Positions 9,354 to 16,774 of a stretch of DNA of 39,155 nucleotides are shown here, in pieces. Position numbers and translations under genes: made by a program. The DNA comes from a virus. Location of the stretch: the IMG/VR virus record IMGVR_UViG_3300045973_000957, positions 1 through 39,155 of that record; one strand, 5' to 3'. Every line of letters starts with the position of its first letter. Positions within the stretch are counted from its first letter, which is position 1. The notes beneath the pieces are model-generated. The model was not told the origin of the DNA. It did not search any database and saw nothing but the letters and a program-made list of their open reading frames with translations.

Positions 9354-9760
9354 AAAAAATTGGCACGATCCAGAATCTGGGTATTCACCTGGTCAAGCAT
9401 CCAGGCATAACCGCGATCACCAAAAATTTCCTTCTTGTTGGCGTCAGTGCACTCCAGGGGGTTACCGTTGGTTGTGAAGCCATCCCATTCGGTGATCATG
9501 TCACATACCGACGAAACCCGTTCTTCTCTGGTGTCGAGGGCAGTACGATTGACCTTGCCTGTTTTGGCGATCTGTTTGAACACCTCGTTCAGCGAAGCGT
9601 CGGCAACCCGCTGATAGGCCTCAGAGTCGGCGCCCTTGATCTTGACTGACAAAGGCAGCTTTTCGTTAGTTTCAGGATGACGAATGGTGTACTGAATACC
9701 CTCATCAGCACGCTTTGCGGTGTTCAGGCTGGCCAGGTTAAATGATGTGGTTGGTGACAT
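9344..9760 (-). CDS. Tail assembly chaperone (short, G-like form)
   Basis: A 138-residue protein between the tail tube and the tape measure, the expected place of gpG of lambda. Translation starts at ATG 9760 behind AGAGGAG. It contains a typical tail-chaperone core (ETNEKLPLSVKIKGADSEAY), and its 3' end carries the slippery heptamer that produces the longer fusion. No catalytic motif is expected. The family call rests on position, length and the frameshift. Confidence 0.8.
   Translation of the reverse strand: MSPTTSFNLASLNTAKRADEGIQYTIRHPETNEKLPLSVKIKGADSEAYQRVADASLNEVFKQIAKTGKVNRTALDTREERVSSVCDMITEWDGFTTNGNPLECTDANKKEIFGDRGYAWMLDQVNTQILDRANFLPK
9353..9359 (-). other. Programmed -1 ribosomal frameshift site T TTT TTG
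   Basis: On the coding strand the upstream gene reads AAT TTT TTG CCC AAA TAA. The heptamer T_TTT_TTG lies in the correct phase for a -1 slip, three codons before the zero-frame stop at 9344. The -1 frame then continues for about 144 codons. Confidence 0.78.
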
Positions 9761-9790
9761 GGGTTAAACTCCTCTTTAATGTGATATTAA

Positions 9791-9813
9791 GCCCCCTCCG
9801 GAAGGAGGGGGGC
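9791..9813. other. GC-rich hairpin between tail tube and tail chaperone genes
   Basis: GCCCCCTCC (9791-9799) pairs with GGAGGGGGGC around a GGAA loop. On the minus strand it follows the tail-tube stop and lacks a strong U run. It could be a transcript-stabilising or attenuating hairpin. Confidence 0.6.
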
Positions 9814-9821
9814 ATTACTGA

Positions 9822-10763
9822 CTATTTTGAAAACACAATGCTGATTTCATCATCCCCGGTGTTCATGCACATGGCGAAATCGGTATTGGCAATCTCGTTA
9901 CCGTTACGGTCGGCTTCGCCAACTTTTGTGGCGATCAACTTGGGCATGACAATGGTGAATTTGTTATAGTTGCCGTTGGCCAGAGGCCCGATACTTACGG
10001 CTACCGGTGTCCCGGCCAACCAGTTGGTATACGACGGGAATAATGGCGACATTTCCGGATCAAGTTTGGCGGTCGGCTTACGGTCATTGATCGTAGCAGA
10101 TACGTATCCGGTCACAGCATTAACGCTGGTTCGCATAGAGACCTGATTACCCATATCAGCGCTAAAGCTTTCGCAGATAGCGGCGGCGGCGTTGATGGTC
10201 AGGTTGGCATTAAGCAGTATCGGCGGAATGCTGGCTTCAAGAGTCGGACTGATCATGGCCCCGGCCGCGACGGATGAATAAATACCCTGGAACTCAAAGG
10301 AAGCGATAACCGCTTCACCCAACTTGCCATCAAACTTGACCGTGCCTCTGGCTCCGGCAATGGTTTTAATCATGCCGTCGTCATACATGGAAATTGACAG
10401 GGAAGGGACTCCGGTTGATGCGGGCAGATAGGTCGCTGTTTCCGAACCGACAGTCGTGACGATGGTCTCGGCAAAACCGCAGGCACGCAGGTAAATACCA
10501 ATAGCAGGTTTAACCAGAGCACTATAGGCAACTCCGGAACCTTTCAGTTCGGCGCTGAACGTAATCTTGCCCATCCTGGCCCCGGGTACCGACGGCAACT
10601 TTGACAAGCTGTTCAACATCACGTTTGCCCGGTCATACATCTTTACATCGAGGTCGAACTTGGGATCGATGGCAACGATCCCGGCTTCTGCCACGGTAAC
10701 AACCTCGGCGGTACCTTCCACCGCCTCGATCTTACCGGCAATTACTCTACGGCGTGTCAACAT
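9822..10763 (-). CDS. Tail tube (major tail) protein
   Basis: A 313-residue protein starting MLTRRRVIAGKIE at ATG 10763 behind AAAGGAGG. The pattern (K/R-rich N-terminus, beta-rich body, a mid-region AELKGSGVAY) is that of the tube protein of long-tailed siphophages. It occupies the slot where Mu has sheath and tube genes. No sheath gene is present nearby, which argues for a non-contractile tail. The spacing to the next gene contains a strong hairpin. Confidence 0.78.
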   Translation of the reverse strand: MLTRRRVIAGKIEAVEGTAEVVTVAEAGIVAIDPKFDLDVKMYDRANVMLNSLSKLPSVPGARMGKITFSAELKGSGVAYSALVKPAIGIYLRACGFAETIVTTVGSETATYLPASTGVPSLSISMYDDGMIKTIAGARGTVKFDGKLGEAVIASFEFQGIYSSVAAGAMISPTLEASIPPILLNANLTINAAAAICESFSADMGNQVSMRTSVNAVTGYVSATINDRKPTAKLDPEMSPLFPSYTNWLAGTPVAVSIGPLANGNYNKFTIVMPKLIATKVGEADRNGNEIANTDFAMCMNTGDDEISIVFSK

Positions 10764-10914
10764 TGGCGGTGCCTCCTTTGGGCGCTTTCGGCGGTATGGC
10801 CGGTGTGGCCGGTGGCGCCGGATCGTTATTGATGATGATGGTTTCTGATGCGTCGTTCACGGTGACACATAACCCCGGTTTTTCTTTATGCCCGTCGCTC
10901 GGGTATTCTGACAT
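10747..10914 (-). CDS. Small gp38-like protein (hypothetical)
   Basis: A 55-residue open frame from ATG 10914, with the ribosome-binding site AAGGAG seven bases upstream. It overlaps the tail-tube start by 17 bp. It begins MSEYPSDGHKEKPG and is proline-rich at the C-terminus (PAPPATPAIPPKAP). It occupies the position of Mu gp38, between the gp37-like gene and the main tail proteins. No domain is recognised. Confidence 0.6.
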   Translation of the reverse strand: MSEYPSDGHKEKPGLCVTVNDASETIIINNDPAPPATPAIPPKAPKGGTANVDTP

Positions 10915-10925
10915 GGAAAAGCTCC

Positions 10926-11342
10926 TTACATGACCACCGGCTGATACAGCCGGGTTTGATATGAGTGGGTGTATTCGATGACTCCTTCAGAATCATCGTA
11001 GCCGGTGCAGGCACGGGAAACACAGGCGAATGGCGCGATATCGGCAAGATCTAGCGTCTTGAATCTGATAACGCCACGCACCTGGTCATTGATCGTATAG
11101 GCATCCCTGGCAGCAGCCAGTTCTTGTGACATGTTTTGAATCTGAATGGTAACCGTGAATAAAACGTCATCAATCGGGCGGGAGACGTTGCCGGTGTCCT
11201 TATCACCATCAAAGAACACGAACGCCGCCGGGTACGCATACACTTCCGGGATATCTTGACGCCCGGCGCTTTGCAAAGTGGCAAATATTCCCAGCCTCGT
11301 AATGGCGGCGATTATGGCGTCTTCAATTTCCGCAATGGTCAT
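10926..11342 (-). CDS. Mu gp37-like protein (DUF1834)
   Basis: A 138-residue protein from ATG 11342, one base after the gp36-like stop, beginning MTIAEIEDAIIAAITRLG. It has the features of Mu gp37: an N-terminal helix, then AYPAAFVFFDG and a beta-rich C-terminus. These proteins are presumed tail-terminator or connector components. An in-frame upstream start at 11444 would overlap the neighbour by 100 bp and is not favoured. Confidence 0.8.
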   Translation of the reverse strand: MTIAEIEDAIIAAITRLGIFATLQSAGRQDIPEVYAYPAAFVFFDGDKDTGNVSRPIDDVLFTVTIQIQNMSQELAAARDAYTINDQVRGVIRFKTLDLADIAPFACVSRACTGYDDSEGVIEYTHSYQTRLYQPVVM

Positions 11343-11343
11343 G

Positions 11344-11784
11344 TCAGTAATCTCCCAGGGAATTACGGTTGAAGGTAGTACCACCGGAAACAAATTCGAC
11401 TCCGTTTGATGGAGTGACCGCTGCTGCTGTCCCGGCCTGATCAACGCCGAGTGCCAGGCGGCCTGACTGCACGTCCCTGAGCTGCTTCATCGCATCCTCA
11501 TACGCCGTCTTAATACCGTCGGGCAGAGTTTTTTTCTTCCGGCGCAGATAAATCTTGTAGACGGAAATATCGACCGCAAACGTATGGACCAGCTCTGGCG
11601 TCGTCACCAATGGGAGCTGATAGCGGCCGCCGATGTAACCATTAATCAGGCTGGTCGCCTGGGAGATCGCCTGGTCAACCACCGCTTCATTCACCTGTAC
11701 CGGTGGCACCAGATCATCGGTCATCTGCATCAGTTCCAGTTCCGGAATTACTCCGAGTATGTCCGCAAGAAGGCAATACGGCAT
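11344..11784 (-). CDS. Mu gp36-like protein (DUF1320)
   Basis: A 146-residue protein with the DUF1320 pattern: VVDQAISQATSLINGYIGGRY followed by VDISVYKIYLRRKK. The family is regarded as a head-tail connector (head completion). The gene lies directly between the gp35-like and gp37-like genes, the same order as in Mu. Confidence 0.85.
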   Translation of the reverse strand: MPYCLLADILGVIPELELMQMTDDLVPPVQVNEAVVDQAISQATSLINGYIGGRYQLPLVTTPELVHTFAVDISVYKIYLRRKKKTLPDGIKTAYEDAMKQLRDVQSGRLALGVDQAGTAAAVTPSNGVEFVSGGTTFNRNSLGDY

Positions 11785-11787
11785 GAC

Positions 11788-12099
11788 TTAAGCTTTCGGA
11801 CCTTCAGCTGCCTGGGTCAGTTCAGCTGTGCGGGCATTGGCAGCGGCAACAACGGTTACCCGTTGATCATCGCCAAGAATTGTCTGAACCTCTTCGGCGG
11901 TAGTTGCCGTTTTGATCAGGGCAATGGCATCGTTCGCGGTAAGTTTGGTCTGGACAGTTGCGGCGCTGATCGCCTCTCCGATTGCCCCATACTGCTGGAG
12001 CTCCTTGACCTGGTGATCTTCAAGGTCAATGGTTTCGCCCTCTTCGTATTTCCGGTCGGACAGGATGGGTGACAAGACCGGGTAAGTTTTAAATGACAT
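11788..12099 (-). CDS. Mu gp35-like small head protein
   Basis: A 103-residue protein between the major capsid and the gp36-like gene, starting at ATG 12099 behind AAAGGAG. The sequence is short and acidic (DRKYEEGETIDLEDHQVKEL), like the FluMu and gp35 N-terminal domains, followed by an alanine-rich helical tail. The role is probably in head completion, inferred from order. Confidence 0.65.
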   Translation of the reverse strand: MSFKTYPVLSPILSDRKYEEGETIDLEDHQVKELQQYGAIGEAISAATVQTKLTANDAIALIKTATTAEEVQTILGDDQRVTVVAAANARTAELTQAAEGPKA

Positions 12100-12168
12100 G
12101 AAATACTCCTTTAAAGAAATAAGCTTTCAGACTGGTCAGGCTGGCCCGACCGGTCGGAAGTCCTTTGA

Positions 12169-13095
12169 TTACTTGACCGCCTGGAACAGATAGCCGGAGG
12201 TGATGCCTGACAGAACCGGCGCCCGCTCGAAGCTGACACCATAGATCCAGGACTTGGCATTGTTGTCGTAATACGGCTCTTCAACCAGGGGGTGGCCGTT
12301 CATGGTATAGGTGTATCCATAGGATGGTTCTTCCAGACCCGATGCCGCTTCCGGAACATACGCAAGAATGGCATTATTGCCCCAAACATCAGAAATCACT
12401 CCGGCATCATCAGAAACAACCGCATCTCCAACAACCAGCCTTTTGACATTAAAAACCCGCTGAAGCATGTCGTTCGTAATGCTGTCGGCAGAGGTGTACT
12501 GAAACTGCGCCCGGATTTTCACGTTGGCACGGGCGGCGGAAGCGGCCTGGGCAGAAAGCAGCAACACATTCGGGCGAATCCCGGTGGATGTACGAATTGC
12601 TTCAGAGGCAGTTTCAACCTGGGCAATCGGATCAGATGCCGGATCAGACCATTTAGTGACGCCGGCTAAAGTGATCTTATGGTTTGCATCATAGTTTGCG
12701 GCCGTAGTTGCCAGAACGCCCTGATCGTATTCCAGCTCCAAAAGCAGAGCGTTCATAACCAGCCGGTTGGCCCGCTGGGCCAGATCAATACCGGGTACAA
12801 TGCTGGCGTCACGCAAATGCTCACGCGGCACCACCGCTTCAAGGCTTTTACCCTTCAGGGCAAACGGCTTACCAAGGTAGCCGAAGGAAATACGCTTGGT
12901 ACCGGCGCCCGGTGTACGATTGGTGCTGTACAACTTGAATGCCTCTTTGCCGAACTCCAGAATCTGACCTCCGGAAATTTCAACAGGGACACGGGGAAAG
13001 AGAGCATCACCACACAAAGTCCCGTTACGGTATCCCTGGACATAGGTGGTGAGAATCGGGTTGATAACCCTGACTGCGGCGTTATTCATTGACAT
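12169..13095 (-). CDS. Major capsid protein
   Basis: A 308-residue protein starting MSMNNAAVRVINPILTTYV behind AAAGGAG. It lies between the decoration protein and the gp35-like gene. Features typical of Mu-like and B3-like capsid proteins include NRTPGAGTKRISFGY, the helix VPREHLRDAS, SWIYGVSFE near the end, and the length. It lacks a cleavage-type propeptide, in keeping with a separate scaffold. It is flanked on its upstream side by a perfect palindrome (13127-13144), suggesting special control of this highly expressed gene. Confidence 0.88.
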   Translation of the reverse strand: MSMNNAAVRVINPILTTYVQGYRNGTLCGDALFPRVPVEISGGQILEFGKEAFKLYSTNRTPGAGTKRISFGYLGKPFALKGKSLEAVVPREHLRDASIVPGIDLAQRANRLVMNALLLELEYDQGVLATTAANYDANHKITLAGVTKWSDPASDPIAQVETASEAIRTSTGIRPNVLLLSAQAASAARANVKIRAQFQYTSADSITNDMLQRVFNVKRLVVGDAVVSDDAGVISDVWGNNAILAYVPEAASGLEEPSYGYTYTMNGHPLVEEPYYDNNAKSWIYGVSFERAPVLSGITSGYLFQAVK

Positions 13096-13126
13096 GGGAA
13101 AACTCCTTTAACTTTAAAAATAGTTA

Positions 13127-13144
13127 CCCCCTTCATGAAGGGGG
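13127..13144. other. Perfect 18-bp palindrome between decoration and capsid genes
   Basis: CCCCCTTCA followed by TGAAGGGGG forms an uninterrupted palindrome in the 61-bp gap upstream of the major capsid ribosome-binding site. On the minus strand the hairpin is followed by TAACTATTTTT, so it could act as a partial terminator or as an mRNA end-protecting structure. Confidence 0.6.
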
Positions 13145-13156
13145 GCAGGGGGGTGA

Positions 13157-13504
13157 TTAATTCGGGATCAGAATAACTTCGACAAACTGACCGGCTGCGT
13201 TTGCCGTTTGACCTGGCAAGAGTCTGGCAACCGTAACACCGGCAGCTTTATCAATAACCCGGCCGGACGCATCGATCTGCAAAGGGCCGTTGGCGGTAAG
13301 CGCCGCGCCGGTTTCAACAACAGCGGTGCCTAAAACATCAACGGTTAATTGTTCGGTATCAGCAGCAGCGAAACGGGCGACGCCCAGGGTGTTGGCACCG
13401 GCAACGGTCGCCTGTGCTGAAGCAGGGGTAACGAAACGGGACTCGGCGATTGCGCCGCTGGCGATGATGCTCAAAGCCAAAAGGGAGGTAAACTGTCTGC
13501 TCAT
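13157..13504 (-). CDS. Capsid decoration protein (DUF2190-like)
   Basis: A 115-residue protein with a hydrophobic N-terminus (LLALSIIASGAIA) that might be mistaken for a signal peptide, then SRFVTPASAQATVAGANTLGV. Short proteins of this pattern, placed between scaffold and major capsid in Mu-like phages, are capsid decoration (cement) proteins of the DUF2190 group. It starts at ATG 13504 behind AAAGGAG. Confidence 0.7.
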   Translation of the reverse strand: MSRQFTSLLALSIIASGAIAESRFVTPASAQATVAGANTLGVARFAAADTEQLTVDVLGTAVVETGAALTANGPLQIDASGRVIDKAAGVTVARLLPGQTANAAGQFVEVILIPN

Positions 13505-13528
13505 GATGAATCTCCTTTGAAAATTTAT

Positions 13529-13557
13529 GTAGGGGCTGACTTGAAAGCCGTCCCTAC
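13529..13557. other. Hairpin between scaffold and decoration genes
   Basis: GTAGGG and CCCTAC form the outer arms of an imperfect hairpin in the 57-bp gap between the protease/scaffold stop and the decoration-protein gene. It is one of three hairpins that flank the abundant virion genes. Confidence 0.45.
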
Positions 13558-13561
13558 TGAT

Positions 13562-14026
13562 TTACGAACAGGCTTTCACTGATGTCATATAATCAACACC
13601 AGGGTTTTTCTGCTGATAGGCCAGGGCCTTGTGATGCAGTTCCAGACCCGCGGCATCCACGGTAAATCCCGGGGGGGCAGCAAAACTTACTGTGCCGGCG
13701 TTTTCCTCTTCAGCCCCGGCATGTTCGCCAAAACTGACAATTTTGGGCTGATTGGCAAGGAACTCCTTGAAAATTTCCGCCTGGGATTTCCCCTCGGCAA
13801 AATCAGCCGTCACCGGGATACCGTCCGACAGGGACAACAGGGCAACAACACTTTCCTTCTGTGCCGGAAGCAGAATCCCTTTACTGATCAGCCCTTCGGC
13901 AAAGCTTACGTTGCTGGCGGCATTCTGGGCATGCTCCTGCACCTTCAGGGCCGTTTCCCGTGCGGCAAGATCGGCCGCCTGCAGGTCAAGAGTCTTTTTC
14001 TGTTCTGCGATTTCCTTTTGATCCAT
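13562..14026 (-). CDS. Internal-start scaffold protein (Z-like)
   Basis: Inside the protease gene, ATG 14026 (MDQKEIAEQKKTLDLQAADL) is preceded by CGGAGGATTCG, a strong ribosome-binding site at good spacing that serves no other frame. Translation there would yield a 154-residue mostly helical protein in the same frame. Nested scaffold genes are the rule in Mu and lambda-like heads. It is inferred from the sequence and not shown. Confidence 0.6.
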   Translation of the reverse strand: MDQKEIAEQKKTLDLQAADLAARETALKVQEHAQNAASNVSFAEGLISKGILLPAQKESVVALLSLSDGIPVTADFAEGKSQAEIFKEFLANQPKIVSFGEHAGAEEENAGTVSFAAPPGFTVDAAGLELHHKALAYQQKNPGVDYMTSVKACS

Positions 14027-14638
14027 CGAATCCTCCGAAAAATTTTGTAAGCTTCCAGACTGCTCTGAAGGCTGAAAAGCCTCACGGGCTAAAATGCCCA
14101 TCTCATATTCCGGCAGCATCGCTTCCGCCGTGTCAGCGCCCTCTTTACCGATCAACCAGTTTTTCAGACGCCGCCAGAATCCGAGCTCCACCTGGTCCTC
14201 ATAGTCGCCGAAGGAAAGCACTCCCTCTTCAGCTTCTGCGAACGAAGCGCTTTTTAGTCCCTTGACAGCAGGAGACCGGCCGCCCAGGAAGCCGACATGG
14301 CGGAGGTAATAAACACCGGGAACGGGATTATTTGGGGCAGTGGGGCTATAAAACGAAGCGGAGATTTTTTTAAACGTGCCGGCATTCACCAACTCGGCAA
14401 AACTGGCGTCCACCTGGTCAGGGTCAGCCAGCATAATGCCATCGGCGAAACTGAGCGACTTGACCCAGCCGTACGCAGGAGCATCCACAGAGGGATGACC
14501 CACCACCAGCGGGGCTTCATGCTTGGCAGGATCATAAGCGGCGGCAGTGGCGGCCAGATCCGCCTCGCTGAACACCAACGGACGGCCGGACTCGGGGGTG
14601 TGAGTACCTGGTTTGAAAATTTGGAGTTGTTTAGGCAT
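13562..14638 (-). CDS. Mu gpI-like prohead protease/scaffold fusion
   Basis: A 358-residue protein from ATG 14638 (AGGAGG five bases upstream; a GTG at 14644 is less well placed). The N-terminal half begins MPKQLQIFKPGTHTPESG and contains APLVVGHPSVDAPAYGW, the conserved part of the phage Mu I-type prohead protease. After about residue 205 it becomes a helical, glutamine- and alanine-rich scaffold. An internal start at 14026 should produce the scaffold alone, as with Mu I and Z. It is the first gene behind the hairpin at 14.7 kb. Confidence 0.85.
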   Translation of the reverse strand: MPKQLQIFKPGTHTPESGRPLVFSEADLAATAAAYDPAKHEAPLVVGHPSVDAPAYGWVKSLSFADGIMLADPDQVDASFAELVNAGTFKKISASFYSPTAPNNPVPGVYYLRHVGFLGGRSPAVKGLKSASFAEAEEGVLSFGDYEDQVELGFWRRLKNWLIGKEGADTAEAMLPEYEMGILAREAFQPSEQSGSLQNFSEDSMDQKEIAEQKKTLDLQAADLAARETALKVQEHAQNAASNVSFAEGLISKGILLPAQKESVVALLSLSDGIPVTADFAEGKSQAEIFKEFLANQPKIVSFGEHAGAEEENAGTVSFAAPPGFTVDAAGLELHHKALAYQQKNPGVDYMTSVKACS

Positions 14639-14644
14639 GTGCAC

Positions 14645-14961
14645 CTCCTGAATTTTGCTTCAGGGGCACACTACCGGATGACGGTGGTGGGCGCTATTGG
14701 AAGGACTTCAAATAAATAAAGCCTTCAGTAGAGTCGGAGGGGCAGACCGATCTGAAGGCTTTATCGTTTTTGCTTTATTGCACGGCGGTCTAAAAACTGT
14801 CAAGCGCTGATTTTATGCAGCTGGTCATTTTCGTGTCGCGGCCTGTTTTCACAACCGTGTTAAAGTCATGTTTAAGTCTCCGCGTATCGCGTTCAAAAAT
14901 AATATTGATACCCTTCTAAGGGTAAATGGGTGAACAGGGCTCAGAAACGAAATTTGAGAGA
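14645..14961 (-). promoter_or_regulatory. Intergenic break in the late operon, probable P_I-type promoter region
   Basis: This 317-bp gap separates gpG from the protease gene. It holds a strong bidirectional hairpin (14717-14763) and an 8-bp inverted repeat, TACCCTT..AAGGGTA (14909-14924). In Mu the activator-dependent promoter P_I lies just upstream of gene I. The same placement here suggests a second late promoter between the hairpin and the start at 14638, but no promoter boxes could be assigned. There is no convincing gene. Confidence 0.5.
14717..14763. terminator. Bidirectional terminator hairpin
   Basis: TAAAGCCTTCAG (14717-14728) and CTGAAGGCTTTA (14752-14763) are perfect 12-bp inverted arms. 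On the minus strand the stem is followed by TTTATTTATTT, on the plus strand by TCGTTTTTGC. It would end transcription from the upstream head genes before the protease gene. Confidence 0.7.
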
Positions 14962-15513
14962 TTAACTATTCCCCGCAAGATGACGCCCGATAACTTCCAG
15001 AACCATGGCTTTGTCTTTTGCCGCCAGTTCCAGCGAATCGCCTTTGTTGGTCGCCAGCCAGGGACGGGCAGGGATTTTCACTTTCTTGCCACGTCCGGCC
15101 ATGCCGCCGAACTGGTGAATGGCCCCGTATGGGATACCGGCACTGCCGATGGTAACACTCGATTTATCCGCCTGATAATGAATACGGCTCCGCAGGGATC
15201 CGGACAGCACCAGTATTTTTTTGCCGGCCAGAAAACGCGAAAAGTCCGCCCGAAAACCGCCCTTTTTGGTGTAGGCCTCTTTGCGCTTGGCGCCCTTTTC
15301 TGTCCCCCGGTACATCAGGTAATTTGACAGCACCTTGGTTGGTTGCCACGGCGTGCCGTCCGGACTGGACTCTTTGGCGAAGTTGTCCAGCACGCTCCGC
15401 TCGTAGAGCTGGCCGATTTCATCCATGGCCGGTTTCAGGTTGCCAACAGTTGCCTTCAGCTGCAGCAAAGCGGCCCGTACTTCAGCGTCCTGTATGGTGA
15501 TTTTGGTTTGCAT
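14962..15513 (-). CDS. Mu gpG-like virion morphogenesis protein
   Basis: A 183-residue protein of the phage virion morphogenesis (Mu gpG, gp31) family. Typical elements are the helical N-terminus (VRAALLQLKATVGNLKPAMDEIGQ), then SPDGTPWQP, LSGSLRSRIHY and GAIHQFGG, with a C-terminal PARPWL. In Mu the protein takes part in late head/tail assembly. It follows the MuF gene after a 124-bp structured gap. Confidence 0.88.
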   Translation of the reverse strand: MQTKITIQDAEVRAALLQLKATVGNLKPAMDEIGQLYERSVLDNFAKESSPDGTPWQPTKVLSNYLMYRGTEKGAKRKEAYTKKGGFRADFSRFLAGKKILVLSGSLRSRIHYQADKSSVTIGSAGIPYGAIHQFGGMAGRGKKVKIPARPWLATNKGDSLELAAKDKAMVLEVIGRHLAGNS

Positions 15514-15544
15514 TTTTCATCCCTGGTGGTAAAGTTACAAACAC

Positions 15545-15638
15545 AAAGGCGGTTGAAACACGGTGAATCTCCCAGCCGTAGGACGCTTGCAAAAGCGGAT
15601 CGTGTGGGGGCCAGTAGGGAGTACCCCCAACCGCCTTT
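15545..15638. other. Nested inverted-repeat element, possible structured RNA
   Basis: An 11-bp closing stem AAAGGCGGTTG (15545-15555) / CAACCGCCTTT (15628-15638) encloses ACACG/CGTGT (15558-15562 / 15601-15605), GGGG/CCCC (15606-15609 / 15624-15627) and CGCTT-GCAA-AAGCG (15584-15597). The loop GCAA is a GNRA tetraloop only if the plus strand is transcribed. The plus-strand 3' arm is followed by TTTATTTTTTC. It fills the gap between MuF and gpG and touches the MuF stop codon. No known RNA family was recognised. Confidence 0.5.
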
Positions 15639-16774
15639 TATTTTTTCATCTTGTCGAAGATCACATTTCCTGTTTTTCTTTCCCGCTGCAGATCCGAAAT
15701 AGATGCCCTCCGGTACGACTGTACGAATAACTCGTCCTTGCCCTTGGTTGTTTTAACGACCGCAAGGTAGAATCCGCGACCTTCACCGGCGAAAACTTCC
15801 TTGTAACCTTCTTTTTCAACGACCAGCAATGGATCTCCGATTACCTTTGGCAGAAGTCGATACTCCTCAACGGTCAATTCAGGATGTCCATTGCTTCGTT
15901 CTGGCTGTAGGCCTTTGTTTTTGGAAAGGCTGTCATCTGATAGCCACGCAGTCTGGCTTTCAGCTCCGATTGCCTTCCGGGCGGCTTCATCAAGCACCGC
16001 CACCGGGAAGTTGCCTTTGATCTCCCCAGAGATAAATCGAGCAAAAGCCGGTTCCTTGACAAACTGCGCCATCCATTGCTTGGCAATCTCCGGCGGCAAC
16101 GTCTCAAACTTTTTCGTCAAAACGCTGTAGCCCGGCTCGGCTCCCGCCGCCCCCACATTGTAATCCCATCCCTTGTCAATCCCCACCATCGCCCCGGTTT
16201 TCGGATCGATGTTCCGGTACCCGGCCGGGGGTGCCGTTACTTCGGCAGCTCCAGCCCGGACCGCCCGGCAATGACAGCGCCAGCCGTTGGGCGGATAATG
16301 AGTGGACCAGAACTCATGGCTGATCGGCAGGGTCACACCGTGCCAGGCGACATGCTGCGGCCGAGGGTGACGCACTCCATCAGCGTGGATGTACATCAGA
16401 AATTGCGCGCCGCCTTCCTGGAACTGTTTCCAGCGTCCGGCCTGATAGGCGGTCGTGACATTGGTGTCGTAAATCAGGTTCGACCGCCACCTGCGCCCGC
16501 CGTTGTAACTCCAGCCATGCTTGGCAACAATCGAATCAAACTGCTCCAGGAACTCTTTTTTCGTTAGCCCACCGGCAATGGCCTTATCAACCTCGGCGCT
16601 CAGATCGGTAAGCAGCTCCGCCTTCATGGCTCCGGCGCTCATGAATCCCTTGGCATGTTCCCCTTTCCACAAATCATCCCATTGTTTGGTAGGGATGTTG
16701 AGCTTATTCCGGAAGAATGCCGAAGCCTCATTGAACGGCAGGTTAAACACCGTATTAAAGTCATCGGGGGTCAT
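15638..16774 (-). CDS. MuF-like head morphogenesis protein with C-terminal toxin-like domain
   Basis: A 378-residue protein of the Mu gp30 (phage Mu F) family. The MuF core spans about residues 45-190 and contains NLIYDTNVTTAYQAGRW, GVRHPRPQH, WSTHYPPNGWRCHCR. The last 75 or so residues (YKEVFAGEGRGFYLAVV, then DELFVQSYRRAS) resemble the PBECR-type nuclease-toxin domains that are often appended to MuF proteins. It overlaps the portal gene by ATGA. The structural role of MuF is minor head protein. The toxin assignment is an inference from a short tail. Confidence 0.85.
   Translation of the reverse strand: MTPDDFNTVFNLPFNEASAFFRNKLNIPTKQWDDLWKGEHAKGFMSAGAMKAELLTDLSAEVDKAIAGGLTKKEFLEQFDSIVAKHGWSYNGGRRWRSNLIYDTNVTTAYQAGRWKQFQEGGAQFLMYIHADGVRHPRPQHVAWHGVTLPISHEFWSTHYPPNGWRCHCRAVRAGAAEVTAPPAGYRNIDPKTGAMVGIDKGWDYNVGAAGAEPGYSVLTKKFETLPPEIAKQWMAQFVKEPAFARFISGEIKGNFPVAVLDEAARKAIGAESQTAWLSDDSLSKNKGLQPERSNGHPELTVEEYRLLPKVIGDPLLVVEKEGYKEVFAGEGRGFYLAVVKTTKGKDELFVQSYRRASISDLQRERKTGNVIFDKMKK

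Noticed and set aside
15545-15638. tRNA-like cloverleaf
   Set aside because: The anticodon-like hairpin has a 4-base loop and the T-arm-like loop is too long; there is no CCA or conserved T loop.
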